Assembly: GCA_026260175.1 (NCBI GenBank)
Contig: JAKCWW010000419.1
Location: forward strand, 43,904 to 107,903
Reading direction: 5' to 3'
Source: Reticulitermes lucifugus
Taxonomy: Eukaryota; Arthropoda; Insecta; Blattodea; Rhinotermitidae
DNA: 64,000 nucleotides
The notes under the pieces were generated by a model. That model did no database searches and was not told the origin of the DNA. It saw nothing but the letters and a program-made list of their open reading frames with translations. The position numbers and the translations under genes are program-made. Numbering within the stretch: position 1 is the first letter of the stretch; every line of letters starts with the position of its first letter. Positions 48,156 to 60,000 of the stretch are shown piece after piece.

Positions 48156-50533
48156 GTAGGAAAGGCTTACGTGGAAAAAATTCGAATATCTCTGTTATCT
48201 AGTTTGATTATTACACAATTTAATAACCACAACTCATCGCTGGAAAAAAAATTTACAGAGCACATAAAACGCTTGGTAAAAAAGCATGTTTATAAATTTT
48301 ATAGAGGACCTTTATGACTACGACTAAAAAGACGTAAACGGAATGGAATTACTAGAAACTCAAAGTTCATGTTTGGTGACTCGTCTGTTTTTTTCTCTGA
48401 CAAAATTTCGAATCCGGTGACACCAACTGTTAGTTAACAAATCCAAAAATGAAAGGAAAATGACGTTACGGGTACGTAGGGTTAAAAGTTTTGGTTAAAT
48501 AAACATTTCGCCGAAAAAAAGTACATACCCTGTAACACAACTTAACTTCGAAAAGTTAAGCACCATACATATAACTATTACTAATAACCCAACGAGTGTA
48601 ATTCATGTATTTATGCTTGCATATTTTGACATTAAAATTCATTTAGCCGTTCTCGAGTTATTACGTAGGAATAGACACACAGACAGACGGCGATTTTAAT
48701 AGGGGCGACACAAGGACGCGAACGCGCTTACAAAATGGAAAACGTCCTTGTGCGTGCTAAGAAAACATTGAAAAAACTAACAACTGAAAAGAAAAATTGA
48801 ATATAAAACTTATATTTCCATCATATCTGTAAGACATAGGACCTATCCTTATCAGGTCATAAACATAAAATATGTGTATCAGTAATTATAATAATCAGTT
48901 CTGATAATGAAAAATGCACAATACCAAAATGTCAAAGAACAAAAAAGTTCCATTATTCCTCACATAAAAATTGGTTTGTGCTTCCTTCGTTATACTTTTA
49001 CAAAGACAAATTTTTACAGTTAGAAGTTTTTAAATTGTTTTCTTAAAAATTTCATCGTCTAATAATGCAGAAAGTGTGAAATAAATCGTTTATCATAATA
49101 ATAAAAACCTTACTTAACAGTTTTAAAAATTCCTGCCGACGGTAACTCTTTGCTTATGAACGTAAAAAAAGAAAAACACGGCGAAGTCAGATGCTAAATA
49201 GGCCGCGTAAATGGTACGTCTTTGCGACGTGAAGGACATCCTCAGAAACATTCCATGGTCAGTTTCACATGTTTCAGTAACATCTTTTATCTAGAAACTC
49301 TGTCAAATATCCTTCGGTTAAATTGCTAGTTGTTGAATTTAGTTGGTCGTAAATTGGATGTAATGAAGTTTTAGTTAATTTTAATTACAAACATATTTAA
49401 GACTTTAAATATTCCGATATTTTCGGACAATAAATTTCACATAAATATTTAGCTGTTATTCTTTAGAACAGAAATAATCACAACTGATCAACTACTTGCT
49501 TCCCATCACATCGAACCTCCGCCATGCAAGTACTAACTTTAGAACTAGAATCTATCCAGGATTTTCCCGTTTTCTCACACTTCAATCTAAAGACTGGAAT
49601 GACTTTAACGCGTGGTTATACAAAGCTAATATTTCAAACTCTACGCTTCTATATATTAAGCTCACTGTCAACAAAAGATATCCTAAATGCTTTCAGCTTT
49701 TACCCCTTTGAAGACTGGCGTTGATCTTATTTACACTCCTGTATAAAAGTCCAGTTCCTGCAGCTGTGCCCGCTGTAAAGACCAACGACTTCATGCTTTA
49801 TAGGGAAATAATCGGTATCTTGGTAAGAATCATGTGAAACACATAAATACAGTTGGTTGGAAAATGCAGTTTATTAGCGTTAAAGTAGGTGGTATATACA
49901 CTTACCACTGGGCTTTAAACGGTTAACTACTGCATCTTCTCAGCCAGTCACTTTAATGCATTCGTTTAGTTCAACACAGCACTCAAAAGGTTTAATCTCT
50001 TCATCAAGTTACGCACGGTATTTAGGAGTTGGTAAGTTACCCGGGTCGCTCAACCTAGCATTGAAGTCTCTCTAGTCAGTCTAATGTTTTTGCAGCACTG
50101 TGTACTTGTGTTAAAGTAATCACTCGCTCTGGCTTTGAATCTCCTCTATAACTTGCTGAACTTTTTGTGAGTTCTATTACGTATAAAAATCCTTTTTATT
50201 TCACTCGTTTGTGCGGTTTCGTCTTTTTAAAGGTCGTCTCTGTTTAATTACTTTGTGACTTCCACATTCTCTGAAGATTCGTGTATTTCAGGGATTAATT
50301 AAAGCCAGTACACACACTATTCATCTTCAGAACTTACCTACGTATTGATCTTGACACTGCAAGGTTTTGGATCTGTAAATTTATTGCCTGAATTACTTTG
50401 CACTCCTGTCAGTTACTCCGGCAATGAAATGTTATGCGGCTTACTGTAACTCGGAACACAACGTGAACACTGCGTTCTTCAACTCAGCACCGCTGTTAGC
50501 TTTCGGAAAGTAAAATTTGTACGAAAGAAGGCA

Positions 50534-50562
50534 AATAATAATAATAATAATAATAATAATAA
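50534..50562. repeat. (AAT)n microsatellite
   Basis: About nine AAT units in intron 1 of the cuticle gene. Confidence 0.9.
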
Positions 50563-50653
50563 TCTTAGAGTCATTACTGGCTGAACTTTTTCTGCACTCC
50601 CTTTAACAAGCTCCCACAAGAGGACGCAACTGTACAATTATGTACGTAATACA

Positions 50654-50842
50654 AAACATCACAGATGTGTAATTGAACTTCTGCCATCATCACTGAGTAT
50701 ACAAACACGAGGTTTAAAAAGCAAACTGCTTTCGTCTTCAGGTGAGTAGTTCACCTGAAGACGAAAGCAGTTTGCTGTTGAAACCTCGTGTGTTTACACT
50801 CAGTGATGATGGCAGAAGTTCAATTACACATCAGTGATGTTT
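50654..50842. repeat. Near-perfect palindrome with hammerhead-like arms
   Basis: Two arms of about 92 bp (50654-50745 and 50751-50842) with a 5-bp centre (GTAGT) are complementary with few mismatches. Each arm, read outward, has CCUGAAGA, an AGCA/UGCU stem, and GAAACCUCGUG (the left arm has a small change here). The core CUGAAGA and GAAAC are the hammerhead hallmarks. It lies 160 bp upstream of exon 2 of the cuticle gene, inside intron 1. Confidence 0.85.
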
Positions 50843-51025
50843 CACATGTTACACCATTGTGTAAGAATTATAGTGTACACTTATGTATGTCGTGCCTTCT
50901 TAGTACAGCGCATGTTGTGATCCAAGAGTGATTTACATTTAGAATGTTAATCCAAAATGTTCCATGTAATTTCATGTTCGATTCATTGTAACTCTTTTTC
51001 CAGGCTGCCATCACCACCATTCATA

Positions 51026-54000
51026 ATGTCTCGATTCGAATCCATCATTTCAAGTTCCGTTCTCGGTAAGTGAACAAGTTGCTCATTCATACAAAGGAGG
51101 CCTAAAATTGTGGTCACTAAGACGGCGAAGACAGAGTTTCAGTTACGTGTGAAGCCTTAAAATTAATATTTCTGAAGAAGTAAACCAGGAGAAAAGCAAG
51201 ATTTTATTTGATATTGAAAACATACTATCGAAAGGACATACTACCTCTACGGCAATATATTTAAAAATATAAAATAAGTCTTTAGTACAAAAATGATAGA
51301 GAATTGTTAATGCCACAATAAACAATTTTGGTGCTACTTTTCCAAAGAACATGCTAATTGGAAAACCTACCACCATGGCACAATCATGAGGCTGGAATAG
51401 ATGGCCGCAGGCAAAGTGGGTACCAGAGAGTACTGAATAAGCCGTGCTAACATGAACGACTTATAATGAACGGAAACAAAATGCTGCAGAAAATAGCTGG
51501 ATAAAAATAAATTTAAAATGAGGGTATTAAATCGATAGTAAAGCCATGATTTATAAACGTCACCTAGTATTTTGTGAATGGTGCAATCAAGAACATTAGG
51601 ATGGGCTGGACAAGTGGCTCGGAGGGAAGAGATATAGATTAAAAGTAGTCCTCTACAGAGGAAAGCTCTTTGAAAACTTACTCGGAAAACCGATGACCCT
51701 GAAATGTAAACATAAAAGGTATACGCGTGAAACAGATTGTGAGGGTGCAAGCTGGATGAAACTGGCTGTCGCATCCAATTATCCATATTGAATCTTCAGG
51801 TTCTACAAAAGATAATTGATTATTTACTTTGGATAAAACTGATTTCAACGAAAGTCGAGGATAGGCATATAAATAGACAGACTACTATAGGTCTAAATTT
51901 AAATGTCTAAATTAAAAGTATGCTAATGTTGCCATGCTGGAAGAAATAAAATTAGATAATGAACTAGAATCACATGTCTTCCGGTAACCTATTTACCAAT
52001 TTATATGAAAAGCGAAAATTAATGTTAAAAATTTAATAACGGAGGGTATAAATACAGCAAGAAACAGTAATGACTTAGTCTACTAAGTATACGTGTTCTA
52101 GCATAGAAAAATACTATTCTGGGCAATTTAGCTCTCGTTTTTGCTGCATTCATGCCTTCTGTTAGACTATTATCTTATTTCGCCTCTTTGCATGTGGCTG
52201 TTTGCCTTATTGGAAAGGAGATGGGAATGTACGTGGAGATATTATCACCTGAATCACTGAACGACTGCTTAGTGGTGCTGACACAACTGCGTACGTTTGA
52301 TGTTCGGCGTTCAGCAGTTACGTTACGTTACGCTACGGCTAACTGGTATAAAAACTTTCTTCATCAGAATCACCATAATCATCACCATAATCATAAAGGT
52401 GTCATAGAATTGGATTCTTTGTTTTCCATTTCCAGCCTCAGTTGTCTAATAGTTTCTTCAACGGCCATCCTTTTTTCGTCTTTCCGATTGGTCTGTACGT
52501 CAACACTAGTTCGAGGTGCCCGTCTCTCTACATTCTCTGAACATGATACAAGTTTCCTTTTCCACCTACACGCTTGATTTTTCGAGTTTCTTTATCTCTG
52601 TTCGAAATAAATATTCACACTAACATAACTATATAATTTATAACTGAATTCTGCCCATAAAACACGCTAAATTATGACACTGAATATAAGGTGAAACACC
52701 TGCTTATGTACGATACGTTCGTATAATCCCAGTGTTTTTTCTCATGGCTCGACAGCCCTAGTGGGACTAGGCCTCGCCTATGAGGTTCCTCGATCACACT
52801 CGACACACCACAATTGATAGGACTCCTCTGGACGAGTGATCGACCCGTCTCAGAGACCTCTACTTCACAACACACAATAATCAAAAGAGACAGACATCCA
52901 TGCCTCCGGCGGGATTCGAACCCCAAATCCCAACACGCAAGCGACCGCTGACCCACGCCTTAGACTGCGCGGCCACTGGGATCGGCATACTTCCAGTAAT
53001 GTTGCTTTATTTTTACTGATTTGCTTATCCCTTACTCATTACCGCGTGTCGGCCACGCCACAACACTGCTGCTGAGACACAGGAACACCGGACTTCATGG
53101 TGGACAATCTGTCAGCGCCACTGACTTCCTTCAGCAAATTTCATTCCATCGACATTCAACACAGGTCAGTCGTCGCTGTCCAGGTGCGCGACAGAATTTA
53201 CAAACAGGCACGATTACAGAATCTCTCCTGAAACTTTGTCTGTGCTCCTGGAAATTGTTTGAACTCGAAGTTCGTGTTAGTTTTTCACGAACGTCTTTGG
53301 GTAAAAGCCTTTATATTAACATAGTTTTGTTAAATAACGTAAATAAGGGCTGCATTCATATCCATTTTAGATCCGTAGGGATATTACTTTGTTCCATGCC
53401 ATGGCTCGGATGGCTAGTTGCGGGCCTCTCACCGCGGAGCTCCGGCTTCGATCCCAAGGCATTCCATGTGGGATTTGTGGTGAACAACGAGATATTGGGA
53501 CAACGTTTTCTCCTCCCATTTTCCCCTCCCAATGTCATTCCATCAGTATCCCATAGTCATATTTCCTTCATCTACCGGAGACGCTATGTAATCTTAGAAA
53601 CCGACAGCATTGTCTCTATCTACTACATTTTGTATTTTTCTTGTCTTTTACAGCCGTCATCACGTGGAGCGTCTTCATCGCGGCGCACCCGAAAATCAGG
53701 GTGAGTCCATAAGCATGACAACTTGTTAATACAGGGTAAAGTGCAGAAGATAACACAGAGATAATTAAACGGTAGGAGACGGATTTAAATGCTAGTTTCA
53801 TCTCATGATGGCCTGAGTTTTTCTGGCTTAGCATGGACATTTAATATATTAGGTGAAAAATACTGCTCTGGCTTCATACGAAAATCTGGATTCCCTTATG
53901 TCATTCTCCATATCCACGTAAGTTGCTCTTCGTCCACTGGCTTGTTTCTCATGTGAAGATTATATTTGAGCCAATGGAGCAGTCCGGCCACAGTATGTGA

Positions 54001-57000
54001 GGCTTATTTTTGTTACATTTAGTACGACAGCCACTTCCTTAATAGGGCAGGTATTTTTAGAATTACGACAGTAATACCTTCCTAGAAACAGCGACGTATA
54101 TCACAACGACGGAAATTTGATAACGCCAAATCCTGACTTAAATTTACTGCCCAAAAGGTTTTAAATATGTAAACATTTATTCCTTATTATTTAAAGACAC
54201 TTCAAGGAAAGAATGCAAACTGAAAGCTGTAATGGACGTTCTGAATTATTCATGTTCAAAATGTTCAGTTCATATACTACGTGTCTGTACCTTTGTATGT
54301 CTTTTTAGCATGTATTTGAGTAGGTTAATAGCGTACATTACAAACAATAATCCGATATCGTCATGGATAATATACGAAACTGTCTGTGATTATGTTTAAA
54401 ATTAATATTATTTGGGCCATCAAATCGAATATAATGCAGTGCGAGGGACAGAAGAGACATGAGCAATGCATACAAAATTTTTGTCAGAAAACCTCAAGCG
54501 ATGAGAATATGCTTGACACAGATGGGAAAACGAAATCGACATGGATCTTAGATAAACAGAGTATGAGGGCGTGAATTAGGTTCAGCTGGCTCAGGATCCA
54601 ATTCAGCAGAGGGCTGGGTTGAGCACAATAACGCACCTTTATGCAGCATAAAGAGAAGGTCACTTCTTGACCACCTGAGCTACTATCAGCTTTTAAAGAA
54701 TGCCTATCCTTCGTGGAGTTTCATAAGACATTTTAAACACAGCGCGTGTATTCATGCTTTGCGAGAAAATTTCAAAGATGTCAGGGTAACTTAATCAGTT
54801 TCCCTCGAGTTTCAATAAATGTTTTGCGTAGCATTATATGAAGCTTTGCAAATGACACTCTTATTGTACTGCGTAGTAAAATGCCTAACGACATACTTCC
54901 TCCGTACCACAAGAGGAATATTCCCATCAGAGGCCATCAGTGTCATCCGATGAATAGGAGAGCTACAGCACTGTCAGTGAAAGTTGTGATATATGATATA
55001 TGTAACGGAGAGGCATCCAGGAAGCCATGCCACCATCCACAAAGACTGTTGTGTCTGGCTTGCCATTATATAGGCATACTTTCATTTCCGTTGCTATGGC
55101 AGTAGGTTTTTATAATAGTTTTAATGCCATTTCATACCATTGCTCCGGCATTACAACCCGTCTGAGTCTCGAAAAAGATGGAGCGTCCTGCGGGTTTCCT
55201 CAGTACGTCCAGCAGAACTGGAAACTTTAAGCAGGCCAGAAAACTTCACTCGCAATCGTCACACGACTTGATAATCACATTTATCATCTCACTCGGTTTA
55301 AGGTACAGTGTTCTTAACATAAAAGAAAAACGGAAAGATCACATTCAAAGGATTACATGATGGAACAATCGGTCTCTCAGGTTAAGATAAAGCCAAATCC
55401 TGAAATGAATTTACATGTTTATAAAAAAATTTAAAATCATTCTCTACACCACTGCTGAAAATCCAGTACCCATGCATTCCACATGACACGAATTGTATAT
55501 TAAGGAGCATCACATTTCCAAATAGCTTTTCCAGAAAACATAATTCACAGTTATTGCATTCACAATAACAATTTTTCGAAGTGTGCTGCTTCCGCGTTCT
55601 GTGCTGACCAATCCAGTTTAATTACAGTATATTTTGTCGACGTCAGTTCTTTATATAAAAAAAATGGAAAGAGTATTCAGCTTTGGAATACAACAGGTTT
55701 CAAAATGGCGACACTGAAATTTTAAAAGCCTAATTGTTCTTAGCCTTCACTTATTACAGACAGAAATGTAGTTTTGTCAGTAGAGATAATACAAGTTCAC
55801 ACCGCGATGTCATAAATGTTATTGTTGACAAAGCTAATCAGCAGTACTACACATAATTATGTTATACTGCGTAGACACATTGTTTTTTTATATGTGTCAC
55901 AGTTAGTAAATCCTTCGACAATGTGGCGAAGTTCAAATACGTGTGAAAGATAGTAGAAAATCAAAATAACACGCACGACGAAACCAAGTAAATATTATGC
56001 AACATATGCGGAATGCTTTCTAACATTAAATCAGAACTTATCATTTTCGCTTTCTATTACCTTCACACATAAAATTAATATAAAATATAGGGCCTATGTA
56101 CACATACACACTAATTTATTTTCGTATAAAGCCTGTGTAACTGTAAGCACTGTTTACGCATCATAAGGCACGATCACTTATTGAATCTGCATGACAGAAA
56201 ATGTGAATCGAAGAAGGAGAAAACAAGAAGAGTCTGGAGAAAAAGTGTAACGAGGAACTTCACAAACTTTACTCTTCATCAGATACTATAAATGTCATCA
56301 AATAAAAATGACTGGATGGACAGGTCGTGTAAAAGGCATGAAAAAGATGTGAAATTCATAGGTTTTACCTGAAGGATGAATACCGTTTGGAAGACTTATG
56401 CCTAGGCAGAAGGATAATATTAAAATATATTTTACAGAAATAGGATATGAGGACGTGGATGAGATTCACCTTGCTCAGAAACGTGTCGGACTTTTGTGAA
56501 TACGATAATGAACTTTCCGGTTCCATAAAACATGAAGTTCTTCCCAACCTAGGTAAATATCAGTTTTTCAAAAAGGCCTCTGCTCCACGAAGTTTTCTCC
56601 TTTATTCTTTAAATAAAAACAACATCGAATACTATTTCATATTGAAATTTTAAATAACAGCGCTATTGGTATTTGAGATAAAATGCGCCAAGTCTTAGCA
56701 CTACAAATATTTCCTGAAAAATCTGACGAACTTCAATTTTAGTTTAAAGCAAAGCTGACGTTCTTGTGAAAGAATACGCAGGAAAACGGAACTGTCTGAC
56801 CTGTGAAAGAACACGCAGGAAAACCGAACTGTCTGACTTGTGAAAGAACACGCAGAAACACTGAACTGTCTGATTTGTGAAAGAACACGCAGGAAAACTG
56901 AACTGTCTGACAACTTAGAGTTTACATCAACAATGCCAGAATTCAAACACATTCCTTCCACTGGTTTTAGAGGTGGCTTGCGAAAACATGTCTTCTCCCT

Positions 57001-60000
57001 TCTCTGTTCATGTTACAAGTTTCATGAAAAAAAGAAGTGATTATAAGACAATAAATAACTTAAGATTTTCCACTTTATTTATTTATATACTTATTTGTGT
57101 CTGGTAGATATTTAGCAATATGTCCTTCTGGGCGTATTAGGTATCCATGTAAATTTAATTAAATCTTGCATGATTTGATCACCTAAAAACGGTGTTGCTG
57201 AAGATTCAAGTTTTGAAGGATGTTACGCCGTGTCGACTTTTCTCTTTCTCTTTCTCCTCCTCCTTCTTCTTCTTCTTCTGGTATTACAGTTCTTGGTGGA
57301 CCTCAGCCTCTTCTTCAACCTGGAGGACCAGGGTATCCCTTTTTGTCTGAGTCATCACCTTTGACCTGTCTGGCATGGGAGGCCCTACCAGTAGCTACGC
57401 TAACGCCAGCATAGCTCTCAGGATCATTCGACCACACAAGCCCGACCATTACGTCAAAGTAGGGATACCTTCGGGGGGGGGGCGCCGTGTCGACTGGTAA
57501 ATAGTAATTAGTGGGAGCTAGATTCTGAAGACAAGGCACTGCTATCCATCGAAACATCTGTAACTGCTTGCCAGTAGACAAGCAGTAGCATTCCAGAAGA
57601 TGTGAATCTTTTAATTAAATCTGTCCATTATGAGTCAATCGTGTCTTTAAACTTACGTAAATCCTGATGTCAGACTACACGCACTGCTTACAAACGGACA
57701 GACATACTCATAACAGTATGCGATCCGTACCTTCAAAATATGAATTTCTGTGCCGCAGATGCAGCGCTTATTCCAGTCACTCGCTGTGGCCGAGTGACTG
57801 ACCGGAATTTGTGAATGGTCGTTCGTGTCTTGTCGTGCTAACTTTGACTGATTTCTGTTTCGTTGCAGGTGAGTAATGGTTGCTCGCCTTTTATAACATT
57901 TTAGACGTATTTTATATCAGTTCTAGCGTTAGGAGTATACTTCTAGAATATAAAGTTGGTTATCAACAGAAACTTCTCAAATGTATGGGCTTATCGCAGT
58001 ACAATGAATGTTTACAGGCTGACAACCGCCGTTCGAATCTCAAGAAGGCAAAAATCTGTCACTTCCCGAACACTACGTCTACTGCTTGTCTCATTAAGTA
58101 TTCGTCAAAGAAAACATTACTCCATATAAATTTCACAAACGTTTGTATTTTCAATAATTCCTCTTTTGATAACTGTTTATTAGTCTGTTCACAGAAATGC
58201 GATATTTCATTTCTGCGCAGAGAATGTCTCCTGACGCTCATGACATTTGTATTTATTTAATTATTACTTCTTTACATATGGTTCATTTAACGACATTATC
58301 TATAACTCAGATTATATAGCGTCGAATCATGCGATGATTAGTGAATAATTATTTGGAAAAGATATCGAAAGAACTGATGGTAGCTCAATTTCAGACACCA
58401 TACCGACATTTGTCTGGAAGGACAGAGGAAAATCGCAATAATTTAGTCAGCAGAGTTTTCCCGACTGAGATTTCAACTGGCCACCTCCCAAATAAAAGTC
58501 AAAAGAATTACCACTCGAGCCATTTTGCTAGACATTAGTGTTACTGATATTACGCAGACCGGATGTAACATCTCTTACTATCAAATAACTGTCGTCCTTT
58601 ACTTTAAAGCTGAAACCCCAAACTTGGTATCGATTTAGTTTACGTCATCATGTTGCTACGAATCGCCATGCAGTTCTCCTTGTACCGAGTAATTAAATCC
58701 AGGGAACAGAGCCCTTATTGAGAAGCTAACAGTTTCTCAGCTAGTCAAGAAATTTCCATGGAACCCGATATTCATTACCTTGTTCACAACAGCCCGCCAC
58801 TTGTCCCTATCCCGATCCAGATTAAGTCCACGCCCTCCCATCCTATTCTTCTAAGATCAATTTTAATATTATCCTCCCGTCTACATCTAGGCCTTGCAAG
58901 TGGTCGCTTTCTTTCAGGCTTCCCCAAAACCCTGTATACATTTCTCATCTACACCATACGTGCCACATGTCCCGCTCAACTCATTTAACCTTAAAAGTCA
59001 TGCAGGCACACCTCTTAATTCCATCTCAAGTTTCTCTCATTTGACTACTTTCGGGGACTAGGAAAATATTTGGCATTTAAAAAGCGTTTGACTCAATCAT
59101 TTAACTAAGTTTCTATGATTCTTCTACAATTTTCTAAAATCTAAATAAATACTTGGCCTGACACTGAACAGAATATCTGGGCAGCACCACTTGCGATTAA
59201 TGGACGAAAACGTAGGGAGTGTTTCGGTAGGACAGATGCTGTTATTCAGAAGTTATAAGCATAATCCTGTGTAACTGCATGCACAATGTCAGCACCTAGA
59301 ATTACTTGATTCTTCTCGAGATGGAATTAAATTGTTAGGCAATAGAACAAAGAAGTATGTTTTAGTTTCTTTTAAAGACCGTTGCGCTGTTTGCGTGAGA
59401 TAACTTTCACTTTCGTTCCGAACTTCTCTTGCTTTTAATGATCGGAAGATTTGGAAGATGGCAGAGGATCTTGATGGCAGTGATGTATGGAGAACTGCCG
59501 CCGGAGGCTGCCTAGCCGAGGTCAAACGATGGGCTAATGGCTTGTACAGCTTCAGTGAGAAACGGCGTATGTACCTTCATGCAGTGGTTATCCAGCAATA
59601 CCTGTGCAGTTTGTGTACGATCTGTAGGTACCGCGTGTACGTGAACTCACAGTAGCAATGTTTCTAATTTCGAAACTTCTGCATTGAATACGATTATATT
59701 TAATGCGGTTTCTAACCAATAATTTTGCAGCGAATATAATTTTGGGTCATATCTAATTCCATGCAGCTTCATGGGTAGCTGATGGTCAGTCAGTTCGTCA
59801 AAACATTTCCCGTCATTTATGAAGCCCCAAAATTCATTACGGTGTTCAATTTTGGGTCATATCTAATTCCATGCAGCTTCATGGGTAGCTGATGGTCAGT
59901 CAGTTCGTCAAAACATTTCCCGTCATTTATGAAGCCCCAAAATTCATTACGGTGTTCATGAGGACCAGCCACTGTATCTTACACTCAGTCACTTAGATCG

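Noticed and set aside
51026-51080. A separate short peptide gene starting at 51026
   Set aside because: The frame stops at once after the donor site, but splicing to 53654 makes a proper signal peptide that leads into the chitin-binding exons, which is a better explanation.
52152-52577. 141-codon plus-strand ORF as a gene
   Set aside because: It holds a His/Asn microsatellite-like patch and lies within an intron of the cuticle gene; no recognisable family.
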